Origin: Geobacteraceae bacterium
Lineage (GTDB): Bacteria; Desulfobacterota; Desulfuromonadia; Geobacterales; Pseudopelobacteraceae
DNA: 64,000 nt
Assembly: GCA_025355965.1 (NCBI GenBank)
Contig: JANXYR010000053.1
Location: 1-64,000 of the forward strand
Reading direction: 5' to 3'
Made by a program: the position numbers and the translations under genes. Each line of letters starts with the position of its first letter. Within the stretch, counting starts at the first letter, position 1. Shown in pieces: positions 43,481 to 53,800 of the stretch. The notes under the pieces were generated by a model that was not told the origin of the DNA, made no database searches, and saw only the letters and a program-made list of their open reading frames with translations.

Positions 43481-46400
43481 ATATTTCCGAACTTTTCATA
43501 AAACGTCCCATTATGACCAGCCTTGTTATGCTGGCGGTTATGATCTTCGGTCTGTTTGCCTATCGGCTGCTGCCGGTCAACGATCTGCCGAGCATTGATT
43601 TCCCTACGATTCAAGTCAGAGCAGATTTGCCGGGAGCCAGCCCTGAAACGATGGCATCGTCTGTTGCCACCCCGTTGGAACGGCAGTTTTCAACGATTGC
43701 CGGCCTGGATTACATGACCTCGACCAATGGTCAGGGAATTTCCGTCATCACCCTCAAGTTTACTCTGGAAAAGAGTATTGATTCGGCGGCCCAGGATGTG
43801 CAGTCGGCCATCTCTAAGGCAGCCCGGCAGCTTCCCCAGAACATGCCGACTCCCCCGTCCTACCAGAAGGTCAACCCGGCCGACCAGCCGGTACTCTACC
43901 TGGCCCTAAGTTCGCCCACATTGCCGCTGTCGGATGTAAACGAATTTGCCGATACGATTATCGCTCCGCGCATCTCAATGATCAACGGTGTGGCTCAGGT
44001 TCTGGTCTACGGTTCCCAGAAGTATGCGGTACGGGTGCAACTCGACCCCAAGGCCCTGACCAGTCGAAAGATCGGCCTGGATGAGGTAGCGGCCAGCCTG
44101 GACAAGTGGAACGTAAATCTGCCGACCGGCGGATTACAGGGAGCCAAACAGACCTTTACCATCCAGGCCAGCGGACAGCTCTATAACGCGGATGCCTTCA
44201 AGCCGCTGATTGTGGCCTACCGTGGCGGCGCACCGATTCGACTCTCGGATATCGCCATTGTCTCCAACAGTGTCGAGAACGACAAGATCGCCGCATGGTA
44301 CAATACCAAGGGGGTCTCCACCCGTGCCATCGTACTGGCCATCCAGCGCCAGCCCGGGGTCAACACCATCGAGGTGGTGGACAGCATCAAACAGCAGATG
44401 CCCGGATTTCGCAGCCAGATGCCAGGCTCGATCGATCTAAATGTCCTCTTCGACCGCACGGATACGATCCGTGAATCGGTGACGGACGTGAAGTTTACTC
44501 TGCTGCTGACCATCTCCCTAGTCATCCTTGTGATATTCCTCTTCCTGCGCAACCTTTCGGCCACGGTGATCCCCAGTTTGGCGCTGCCGCTCTCAATCAT
44601 CGGTACCTTCGCGGTCATGTATGCCCTCGGTTTTTCGGTTAATAACATTACACTGATGGCCCTGACCCTGTCGGTCGGTTTTGTTGTGGATGATGCCATC
44701 GTCATGATGGAGAACATCGTCCGCCATATGGAGCATGGCGAATCGCCCATGAATGCTTCCTTGCGGGGATCGAAGGAGATTGGTTTCACGATCCTCTCCA
44801 TGACCATTTCGTTGGTGGCGGTCTTTATCCCGGTGCTCTTCATGGCCGGGATGCTTGGCAGGATGCTGCATGAGTTTGCCGTGACCATCACCTTTTCCAT
44901 CCTGATCTCAGGGGTCGTGTCGCTTACCCTGACCCCCATGCTCTGCAGCCGTTTCCTGAAGCCAGTTTCTGAACAGAGGCACGGTCGCCTGTATAATTCC
45001 ATGGAGCGATTTTTTGACGGTATGCTACATATGTACGAACGGTCCCTGTCCAGGATTCTCCGTTACCGCCGCACGACAGTGGTAATTACGTTTGCCATGA
45101 TGATCGTTACGGTCTGGTTTTTTACCGTGATGCCGATGGGTCTGTTGCCGCCTGACGACATTGGCGCGATCTTCGCTACCACCGAGGGAGCTCAAGGGGT
45201 TTCCTTCGAGGAGATGAAGATCCAGCAGAAAAAGCTGATTGACATTGTCCTTCAGGAACCGAACGTGGAGGCCTTCATGTCGTCGGTAGGGGCCAGCGGG
45301 ACGCGGGTCGGATCCAATTCCGGTTTCTTTTTCATGAAGCTTAAGCCGCGACATCAACGAACCTTAAATGCCGATCAGATCATTCAGAGACTGCGCCCAA
45401 AGGTTGCATCGGTTCCGGGCATCTTGATGTTCATGCGGAATCCGCCCCCTATCCAACTTGAAGCCACCACATCAAAGGCTAGTTACCAATTTATACTTCA
45501 GAGCCCGGATACGGAAGAACTCTACCGCCAGGCATCTGCCTTCGAGTTGAAGGTGCGCGGTCTGCCGATGCTGCAGGACGTCACCAGCGATCTGCAGATC
45601 AAGAATCCCCAAGTGAACCTGAACATTGACCGTGACCGGGCCGCAGCCATGGGGATCACCGCCCAGCAGATTGAGGACACACTCTATTCGGCCTACGGCT
45701 CACGTCAGGCCACCACGATCTATTCCCCCACCAACCAGTACAAGGTGATCATGGAATTGGAACCTCAGTATCAGCTTGACCCGACATCACTGGGGCTGCT
45801 TTATGTACGCTCTAACTCAGGTCAACTTGTGCCACTGTCGTCTTTGGGCACCCTGAAAAATAACCTTGGGCCGCTGTCTGTTAACCATCTGGGACAGATT
45901 ACAGCGGTGACTATTTCCTTCAATCTCAAACCGGATGTTCCTCTTGGTGATGCTGTAGCGGCTGTAGAGAAAGAGGCTAAATCACTGCCGGGAGCCATTA
46001 CTACCGGATTCCAGGGGACGGCCCAGGTTTATCAAGCATCTACCAAGGGATTGGCACTACTTTTGATCATCGCGATTTTGGTAATCTACATTGTGCTGGG
46101 TGTTTTGTATGAAAGTTATATACACCCGCTGACGATCCTGTCAGGTCTGCCATCAGCCGGTTTTGGCGCCTTGATCACGTTGCTGATATTCGGTAAAGAC
46201 CTCAACCTCTATTCATTCGTAGGTATCATCATGCTGGTCGGTATTGTTAAAAAGAATGCCATCATGATGATCGATTTTGCTCTAGAGGCACAGCGAAATG
46301 AAGGGAAATCCCCGATGGACGCTATATATCAAGGCTGTCTGGTCCGTTTTCGTCCAATCATGATGACCTCGTTTGCAGCTCTGATGGGGACTCTCCCGAT

Positions 46401-46578
46401 TGCAATCGGATTCGGCGCCGGGGCAGAGTCCCGCAGAGGCCTTGGTTTGGCTGTTGTTGGTGGTTTGCTGGTATCCCAGCTATTAACACTCTATATAACT
46501 CCGGTGGTCTATTACTACATGGACCGATTACAATCCTTTGTAATGAATCGACGTAAAAAACCTGTAGAAAAACATTAA
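43477..46578 (+). CDS. RND efflux inner-membrane transporter (HAE1-type)
   Basis: MNISELFIKRPIMTSLVMLAVMIFGLFAYRLLPVNDLPSIDFPTIQVRADLPGASPETMASSVATPLE... Confidence 0.96.
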   Translation: MNISELFIKRPIMTSLVMLAVMIFGLFAYRLLPVNDLPSIDFPTIQVRADLPGASPETMASSVATPLERQFSTIAGLDYMTSTNGQGISVITLKFTLEKSIDSAAQDVQSAISKAARQLPQNMPTPPSYQKVNPADQPVLYLALSSPTLPLSDVNEFADTIIAPRISMINGVAQVLVYGSQKYAVRVQLDPKALTSRKIGLDEVAASLDKWNVNLPTGGLQGAKQTFTIQASGQLYNADAFKPLIVAYRGGAPIRLSDIAIVSNSVENDKIAAWYNTKGVSTRAIVLAIQRQPGVNTIEVVDSIKQQMPGFRSQMPGSIDLNVLFDRTDTIRESVTDVKFTLLLTISLVILVIFLFLRNLSATVIPSLALPLSIIGTFAVMYALGFSVNNITLMALTLSVGFVVDDAIVMMENIVRHMEHGESPMNASLRGSKEIGFTILSMTISLVAVFIPVLFMAGMLGRMLHEFAVTITFSILISGVVSLTLTPMLCSRFLKPVSEQRHGRLYNSMERFFDGMLHMYERSLSRILRYRRTTVVITFAMMIVTVWFFTVMPMGLLPPDDIGAIFATTEGAQGVSFEEMKIQQKKLIDIVLQEPNVEAFMSSVGASGTRVGSNSGFFFMKLKPRHQRTLNADQIIQRLRPKVASVPGILMFMRNPPPIQLEATTSKASYQFILQSPDTEELYRQASAFELKVRGLPMLQDVTSDLQIKNPQVNLNIDRDRAAAMGITAQQIEDTLYSAYGSRQATTIYSPTNQYKVIMELEPQYQLDPTSLGLLYVRSNSGQLVPLSSLGTLKNNLGPLSVNHLGQITAVTISFNLKPDVPLGDAVAAVEKEAKSLPGAITTGFQGTAQVYQASTKGLALLLIIAILVIYIVLGVLYESYIHPLTILSGLPSAGFGALITLLIFGKDLNLYSFVGIIMLVGIVKKNAIMMIDFALEAQRNEGKSPMDAIYQGCLVRFRPIMMTSFAALMGTLPIAIGFGAGAESRRGLGLAVVGGLLVSQLLTLYITPVVYYYMDRLQSFVMNRRKKPVEKH

Positions 46579-46629
46579 TCTGCCGATGAATTAACAAGGT
46601 ATATATCGATTTGTTCATAAGGGTAGGGC

Positions 46630-47040
46630 GTGGCAAAAACTGTTGAAATAAAAATACCTGACGATATTGAATATCGCGTTATAGGCAATATGTTCGGCCT
46701 GCTGGTTGCTTCAGCCGGCCTACTGGCCGGAGAAATGGTCCGTCTGCGCAGCTTCGATTACTGGCTGGATGATATTGTCCCATTGCTATTGCTGATATGG
46801 ATGGGATTTAGAATGTACAGAAACTTTCTGTCGACTATGAATGCCTATCAGGGTGTTACCCCTTCAGTCGCTGTTCTCCGTGATCGGAGCATTAACGAAG
46901 TTCTTAAGTCAGAACCGGCTGTTGTCGCGCAGATTGCAGCCAAGACCGGCTATTCAGCCGAGCAGGTAGTCGCGGAAGTAGCAAAGCGAATAGAAACCCA
47001 GAAGGCAGAAGCGCTCAAAAAGAATAAATCTCATACTTGA
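46630..47040 (+). CDS. Hypothetical membrane protein (GTG start), next to gspE-like gene
   Basis: Two hydrophobic segments, charged C-terminal helix; stop overlaps the following gene's extended ORF. Confidence 0.6.
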   Translation: MAKTVEIKIPDDIEYRVIGNMFGLLVASAGLLAGEMVRLRSFDYWLDDIVPLLLLIWMGFRMYRNFLSTMNAYQGVTPSVAVLRDRSINEVLKSEPAVVAQIAAKTGYSAEQVVAEVAKRIETQKAEALKKNKSHT

Positions 47041-47048
47041 CGGGAATT

Positions 47049-48839
47049 ATGCCGAATCCTAAAAAGCTGACTTTTGAAAATCTGGCTCGCCTGATGGAAC
47101 GTCGCGGGTTGTTGTCGTGTGACCAGCTTAAGGATGTACTGTCCCGCGGAAAGACCCAAGAATCACGCCTTTTTTCTCATCATCGTTCCGGCATATCGCG
47201 TAGAACCCGTGCCGGTGACGAACTTGTTTCTCCTGCCGAAGTGCTCGCTTCATTCAATCTGGAAATAAATGGATCGCAGGGGAATCTTCTCTCAGAGGAT
47301 GCTATTACGGATGCGCTGGCATCCGCCACTGGACTCCCGTATTTTAAGATAGATCCTCTCAAGCTTGATCTGCATGTTGTTACTGATCATATTCCCCGAC
47401 CTTTTGCTCTAAAAAACCTGATAGTTGCCGTTGGGGAGTCAAATGGCATCATCACTGTGGCTGTGGCTGACCCGTTCAATGAAGCTATCGTAAACGAACT
47501 GGCATCGGCCAGGCGCCTGGAAATCAGGCGTGTACTCAGCTCAAAAAGTGATATTTTGAAGATATTGCGTGAGTTCTACGGATTCCGTGCATCAGTCATA
47601 GCTGCTGAGGCAGAGGCGTCAACGTCGATAGATCTGGGTAATCTGGAGCAATTCTTTAAACTTAAAGGTTATCAGGAAATTGAAGGGACCGATAAGCATG
47701 TGGTCTCTGCAGTCGAATTTCTTCTTAACTACGCGTTTGAACAGCACGCCAGCGATATCCACATCGAACCAAAACGAGAAACTTCGCTGATCCGTTTCCG
47801 TATCGACGGCGTAATGCACAATATTCATGCCATTCCAAAACCTCTGCATGCCCCTATTGTCTCGCGCATCAAGATGCTTTCCCGCATGGATCTGGCCGAA
47901 AAACGCCGCCCTCAGGATGGCCGCATCAAGACAAATTTCAATAACAAGGATATCGAACTGCGCGTCTCTACCGTGCCGGTAGCCTTTGGTGAGAAGGTTG
48001 TCATAAGGGTTTTTGATCCGGATATCCTTCTGCAAGATTTAGACAGCATGGGGTTTTATCTCCGCGAATTAACTCTCTATAACTCATTTCTTCGTCGTCC
48101 GAATGGTATCATATTGGTGACCGGTCCGACCGGTAGCGGTAAGACAACCACTCTATATTCATCACTTCGGTCGCTCTCTTCGCCGGAGGTTAATATTGTC
48201 ACTGTTGAAGATCCTATCGAGATGGTCATGGAGGAGTTCAATCAGATCGGTGTGCAACAGGGCATTGGCGTCGGTTTCGATAGCATTCTGCGAAATATTC
48301 TCAGGCAGGATCCGGACATCATAATGATCGGTGAAATTCGCGACCGTGAAACCGCAGAAAATGCTGTTCAAGCGGCTCTTACAGGGCATCTGGTGCTTTC
48401 TACTTTGCATACAAATGATTCAGCATCTACAATCATCAGGCTGCATGATCTTGGTGTCCCACCGTTTCTGATTTCCGCAACTTTGCTTGGCATCGTGGCC
48501 CAGCGTCTGGTACGCAAAATATGCCCTCACTGCAAAAAAGCCCGCACGCTTTCTCAGGACGAATGTGAATATCTGCAGTTGCCGGAAAAGTCATACGCTG
48601 TGTGGGAAGGAGAGGGGTGCAAGGAGTGCCGTGGTACCGGGTACAAGGGGCGCAGTGGACTGTTTGAGGTTATGGATTTGAATGATAGATTGAAGGCCTT
48701 GGTGTCAGGTTCTGTTGAGCTTGCTATGATTGTTGAAGCCGCAAAGCAGGAAGGGTTGGTCACTCTGCGTGAAATTGGCATTAACAAGATGTTGGAAGGG
48801 GTAACTACCTATGAGGAAGTTATTTCCATGACAGGTTGA
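47049..48839 (+). CDS. GspE/PilB-type secretion ATPase
   Basis: MshEN N-terminus; ILVTGPTGSGKTTTLYSSLRSL; EDPIEMVMEEFNQIGVQ; CPHCKK...CKECRGTGYKGRSGLFEVM zinc motif. Confidence 0.93.
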   Translation: MPNPKKLTFENLARLMERRGLLSCDQLKDVLSRGKTQESRLFSHHRSGISRRTRAGDELVSPAEVLASFNLEINGSQGNLLSEDAITDALASATGLPYFKIDPLKLDLHVVTDHIPRPFALKNLIVAVGESNGIITVAVADPFNEAIVNELASARRLEIRRVLSSKSDILKILREFYGFRASVIAAEAEASTSIDLGNLEQFFKLKGYQEIEGTDKHVVSAVEFLLNYAFEQHASDIHIEPKRETSLIRFRIDGVMHNIHAIPKPLHAPIVSRIKMLSRMDLAEKRRPQDGRIKTNFNNKDIELRVSTVPVAFGEKVVIRVFDPDILLQDLDSMGFYLRELTLYNSFLRRPNGIILVTGPTGSGKTTTLYSSLRSLSSPEVNIVTVEDPIEMVMEEFNQIGVQQGIGVGFDSILRNILRQDPDIIMIGEIRDRETAENAVQAALTGHLVLSTLHTNDSASTIIRLHDLGVPPFLISATLLGIVAQRLVRKICPHCKKARTLSQDECEYLQLPEKSYAVWEGEGCKECRGTGYKGRSGLFEVMDLNDRLKALVSGSVELAMIVEAAKQEGLVTLREIGINKMLEGVTTYEEVISMTG

Positions 48840-48862
48840 AATCTATACGACTACCTTGAATG

Positions 48863-48897
48863 TAAAAAAGCCGTCCATAATTGGGCGGCTTTTTTCT
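48863..48897. terminator. Bidirectional terminator
   Basis: AAAAAAGCCGTCCATAATTGGGCGGCTTTTTT between convergent genes. Confidence 0.88.
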
Positions 48898-48913
48898 TTT
48901 TGTCTGGTTGCAA

Positions 48914-50176
48914 TTATTTTGCAGATTTATTTGGAGTTGATACTGGTTTTGGCGACATTGTTTTTTTTGCAAGGTGATTGGCAACAAAAATAAATTCATC
49001 CACATAATTCCGCACTCCATCATTATTCAAATCGTGCAGCGGCGTTTTTGTTGTACCAACCTCCTTTAAAAACCTGTTCCAACCAGATTCGTCCAATGTA
49101 AGCGTGGTCTTTACTGGTGGGGCCACGGTAAGAGGGAATTCAAATCTTTCTGCTTCGGAAATTATTATTACAGTGGTTCTGACAGCACCGGCATCAGGCA
49201 AAACCTCAATCATCCAGTGCCCTATGCTCTGCTTATCCTGCTTGTAAGAGATCAGTTTGCCGCCATTTACAGCAAAATTAGGTGAAGAGCTTGTTTTTGC
49301 AGGGATATCAACTGTCAGTGTCGCTTGACTTTGGCCGTCACTCAACAGTATTACAGGTTCCTGGTGGGCAGTTGGGACCACATCCTTAGCAAAGAGTGTC
49401 ACTATTGTTGAAAGGTCTTTTCTTCCGTTATATTGTTCAAATCGCTCTAAAACCCCCTTGTAGACGACAAATTCTGGTGTTTCTCCAACTGTTGTATCAA
49501 AAGCGGACTTATTTGATGGTTTTATCTGTTCAGCAATTTGAGATTCAACTGGTTCTCCGGGGTAAACAGTAGCAGATGAAGAGGGAACGGGCGGTAAATC
49601 GGTTCTTTGCTGCAGATCTGTCGGTAATGTTACTACTCCTGGATAGGTTTGAGTTGTGGTGGAGCTAGAAGCCGCAGACACAGAAGTGCTTTGCAACTGT
49701 GTTGATGACGGCTGGCTGAACGGGATATCGGCGGACAAGCTGTTTTCAGTGCTAGCTGGACTGTTTACGGAAGATGCAAGAGCGGAGCCCTTGCTGTCGA
49801 TCATACTGGTTGTAATTGATGTAATTCTACCATTTCCGGTTTTTGAAGCAAAAGAAATTGTTGCAATCTGGCCGCTCCCGGAAAAAGTACGTGTACTGAC
49901 GATTGCGATCTTGATAATACCAGGTTGCGTAGTGTTTGCGGCAAGCATTGCCCCGGAAACAAGACCACCCTGGGTAACCGTTGGGGTAGCCAATGAAGCC
50001 TTGTCGTAGGTAACATTGAGCTGAATTCCGGCAACACCGTCCATATTGTTGCCCAAAATAAGGTAGTCCCCTGAAGCTGATGATGTGAATGTGACTGATG
50101 CACCTAAGGCAAGTGTGGCACTTAACATGACAAATAAAGCTGACGCGGTAAAGATCGTTCTGAGATAGTATGTCAT
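48914..50176 (-). CDS. Secreted protein with cohesin-like N-terminal domain and dockerin/EF-like C-terminal repeat
   Basis: Signal peptide; DGVAGIQLNVTYDKASLATPTVTQGGLVSGAMLAANTTQPGIIKIAIVSTRTFSGSGQIATISFASKTG; C-terminal HDLNNDGVRNYVDEFIFVANHL. Confidence 0.75.
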   Translation of the reverse strand: MTYYLRTIFTASALFVMLSATLALGASVTFTSSASGDYLILGNNMDGVAGIQLNVTYDKASLATPTVTQGGLVSGAMLAANTTQPGIIKIAIVSTRTFSGSGQIATISFASKTGNGRITSITTSMIDSKGSALASSVNSPASTENSLSADIPFSQPSSTQLQSTSVSAASSSTTTQTYPGVVTLPTDLQQRTDLPPVPSSSATVYPGEPVESQIAEQIKPSNKSAFDTTVGETPEFVVYKGVLERFEQYNGRKDLSTIVTLFAKDVVPTAHQEPVILLSDGQSQATLTVDIPAKTSSSPNFAVNGGKLISYKQDKQSIGHWMIEVLPDAGAVRTTVIIISEAERFEFPLTVAPPVKTTLTLDESGWNRFLKEVGTTKTPLHDLNNDGVRNYVDEFIFVANHLAKKTMSPKPVSTPNKSAK

Positions 50177-50203
50177 TTAAACCTCTGATCAAATTTAATA
50201 ATA

Positions 50204-50218
50204 TCAAATGATGTGCCC
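50204..50218 (-). promoter_or_regulatory. Candidate sigma54-like promoter of the cohesin-like gene (GG-N10-GA variant)
   Basis: Minus strand GGGCACATCATTTGAT, 9 of 12 consensus positions; -12 is GA, not GC. Confidence 0.35.
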
Positions 50219-50281
50219 AGTATATCCGAGCATGTGCTTGGTTTCAAGCGTGGCATTTTGTATGATGATTTGCAATAACAA

Positions 50282-50316
50282 AACTGGCGGTAATGTCTGA
50301 GACACCACCGCCAGTT
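50282..50316 (-). terminator. Terminator of the multicopper oxidase operon
   Basis: Minus strand AACTGGCGGT-ggtgtctcagacatt-ACCGCCAGTT followed by TTGTTATT. Confidence 0.7.
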
Positions 50317-50345
50317 ATGGTCCATTTAAATTAATAATACGGCTG

Positions 50346-50867
50346 TTAATGATAGGTAGTAGTGAAATTAATTATGCAACCGTTAAGATAATTTGTGCTC
50401 ATAGGAGACCTGTATTGGAAAACTGTTGTGTCGGCCCCTAGTGTTGGTAAGGGTGGAGTGGCACCACCGGTAAGAGTAAAATTTAGTGTGGCCAATTCGA
50501 TACCTTTGCCGCCATTGCTGGTTGAATCGGCTTTAACGGAAATATCAGTGGTGTTGAGCAGACTAATGGAAAGATCTCTGGTGGCCCCAATGAATGCCCA
50601 ACTGGCATTACTAACTGGTACGTCTACAGCAGCCCCAGATGGAGTTATGGAAGTAAGGATCATTCCTTCTGGCAATGCAGATACGGTAGTATTGATGCTA
50701 TTCATAATGCCCGCACTTCCACCTGCTGATGCCGATGACATAGTCCCAAAAAGATACATTTTGGTGGTAGCTACGGTTGGCCCCGGTGTTCCGCCACCGC
50801 CACCACACCCTGCTAGCGGCACTGATAAGAATGCAATTGAACAAAATATAGCTAGAAATCTTTTCAT
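50346..50867 (-). CDS. Putative lipoprotein, possibly cohesin-like
   Basis: VPLAGCGGGGG lipobox; GIELATLNFTLTGG resembles the end of cohesin domains. Confidence 0.55.
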   Translation of the reverse strand: MKRFLAIFCSIAFLSVPLAGCGGGGGTPGPTVATTKMYLFGTMSSASAGGSAGIMNSINTTVSALPEGMILTSITPSGAAVDVPVSNASWAFIGATRDLSISLLNTTDISVKADSTSNGGKGIELATLNFTLTGGATPPLPTLGADTTVFQYRSPMSTNYLNGCIINFTTTYH

Positions 50868-50897
50868 GGTTAAATTCCCTTCTTTAGTGAGTTTAGG

Positions 50898-53800
50898 TTA
50901 AAATCCGGGAATGCTTCCAACGGCACGCATCAATAATACGGATACATCACCCAGGTTTATTTTGCCATCCGGGTGTGAAGCGCTGCCGAAATAAGGAGCA
51001 ACATCTCCGTGTGCAAGTTCCAGTGCTGTAGGGGCAATCTTGCCGTTGGTGATCTGTAAAGCACGCAGGGCGCTCGTCAGATGTGTCTGATATCCGGGAA
51101 TCAGGCCGTCTTTTTCTTCAATAGATATCATCGTAGTAGCCGTCCCGACACCACCCTTTGAATCCGTTACCTTAAACGTAATAGTATGGGTACCATTCCC
51201 TAATAACGAATTTAGTGCATTGTTGGGGATTGGGGCCGGGTTGGCGCCAGTGAGTTCGTATTGGCCTATGTTGTCAATATTCCATGCGAATGAGAGAGTG
51301 TCGCAGGTGTCAGGGTCAGTTCCTGAGCCGGTTAGCGCCAAAGTGTCACCAGGAAAAATAGTATAAAGGGTAGCGCCGGGTATTGCTGTCGGGTTGTGGT
51401 TGACAACTTTAACACTCTTTGTGACCCGGAAGTTTTCTGTTTCATCGCTTCCTACAACAGACAGAGTTACAAGATAGGTGCCGGGAACAAGGGTTGCCGT
51501 GGCTGTACTGGTGGCAGCACCTGATGTAAAAGAACCACTGTTGTTAATTGTCCAGGTATAGGAGTTTGGTGTACCGGTGGCAGTACTACTAAAGGTAATG
51601 GTTTCGCAGTAGCCGATATCGGAACCGTTGGCTGAACCCTTGACGGTAAAATCAGCCGTAAAAGTACCGATGACGGTGACAATGACTGGAGAAGAAACAC
51701 TAACTGCGCCTAGATTATTTGTCACTCTGGCTGTAATGCTGTGGGCGCCGGTTTCGGTTGGATTCCAGGAAGTCAGGGTTGAGGTTGTCCCTATAGTAGT
51801 CCCTGTGCCTACCAATGCCCCGTCAACAAGAAACTCTACAGAGGCAATAGATACTCCTGTCGGAAGAACAATTGTTGCTGACAGTTGGTTTAAAAAAGGC
51901 CGATTAGCGTAGTTGAATGTTCCATTGGCAGTAACAACAATTGCACTCATACTGGCCACTGGTGATTGGGTAGTGCCACTCGCATTAAATGCATCAACCC
52001 TGTAGACGTAAGCTGTATCAGTAACCGCCGTTGTATCGGTATAGCTCGTGCTGTTAGCCGGTAGAGCAGCGGTATTTAGCTTGGTGAAGCTTGTGCCGTC
52101 GATGGAGCGATACACATTGTAACCAATTTCATTTTTAGGGTTGCCAAACGTAGCAAGATCAGCGTAGACGACCGGTGTAGGGTCAGTCCACGAGATGACA
52201 CCAGCCGCAACTGACTTGATCGACGGTGCATCCGGAACACTGCTGGCAACATTCAGGACAACCGGGCGCATCATGTCCATCTCTTCATGGCTTAAGATAT
52301 GGCAGTGCCACACGTATTCCCATCCAAAATTGTGAAGGACGTTGGTAACAACTCCCTTATAATTCAGGTACGGATATGTGGGTGTCCCCACGTAGGCTTG
52401 ACCTGTTTTCCAGTCGATACTGCTGAAACCTGATCCGGTGGTACCATTATTTAATGGTATAGGCCAATTACTCCCTGAAGAGGGGGTGCCATTGAAACCC
52501 ATCGCAGAATCAATCGGAATCGCCGGGTTAAGAGGGCGCAGACTATTGGTAATACCAAAAGGTAGCGCAGGCGCGCGGGGTCGTACGGCAACAATGGTGT
52601 CTTCGAGCGGACTGATCTTGACGGTATCCTTCCAGCCCAGTTCGTTCGGCTCAGGCATCAGGATTTGCCCATCCCAGCCAACTCGGTTGATCAACTGCAC
52701 ATCAAAGATATGAAAATGGATCGGATGGGTATCAACACCGTTATGGGAGATTTTCCAGATCTGGGTGCCATCATTAAGATTTGATGCCACTCCAAGGAAC
52801 GGATCCAGCTGAGTCCCGGAAGATAAAACGGTAACATGCACCTGAGTGGAGTTATTAATATTTTCAGTTGGAACATCGGAAAAACCGTAAAGTATCAACA
52901 GCGCATTCAATGTTGTAGGGTTAGGTAACTGCATTCCCAGGTTGCCGCTCATCCGGCCATAGACGGGGTCAAATGAAGCGCCCATTTCATCATGAATTCC
53001 TTTAGGGTGTGTCGGCGCTGTCACCTCTTCACCTGCCAGGGTCACAAATTTTAGATAGCTATCGTTGATCTGTGCAATTCCCTCCCAGGGGAAGTTGAGC
53101 GGGAAGTAGGAGTTAGGATAAGCATCCTTATAAGCGGCCTGGCCAACAATGATAGGTTCCTGGGCCCTCTCGAAAAGAGTCTTTTTATCAGGGTTTATGG
53201 CGGTGACGGGTGTTGCGGCTGTAAACTCTTTTTCCAGGTCAGCCCTATTGAAGGTATACTTATTATCCACAACAGTTCGTACTGGGCGAACTATAACCTG
53301 CATGACGGTTCGAGTGTTCGGGGCATAACCGATTAATGGTCCTGTACCACCCTCCCAGGCGCCAGTTATCTTGTTAAATACACCGCCAGTACCAAAACCG
53401 CCGGAATCGCGTGAATCAGGGGCTCCGGTGTAATAGTCATAACCAGCCACCCTGGCTGGCCAGGCGGCCGGAGCGTCGTTGTATAGGATCAGTGTCTTAC
53501 CTGCATATTTACTGAAATCGACAATCACATCAGCCCGCTCGGCAGGTCCCAGAGCAAGGCCCATCTTATCAACATTACCTACCCAAAAGGCGGTTGGATC
53601 AATGTTATAGGTGATTGGCTGTGGATCAATCACTACTGGCTGAGGCAAAAAGCCACCTTCGGTGCCGATCTGCAGGAAGCTTGGTCCCTTGAAGGCCGGG
53701 TCAGGTACTCCGCCGTCGCGGCCATCAACTGGCCAGAATTCTGGCCAGTTATACTGTGCGGCAAGATGCGGTGATGCCGGCAGCATTTTAACTTCAGTCA

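Noticed and set aside
44217-45002. Minus-strand ORF (261 aa) opposite RND transporter
   Set aside because: Shadow ORF in higher-GC coding DNA.
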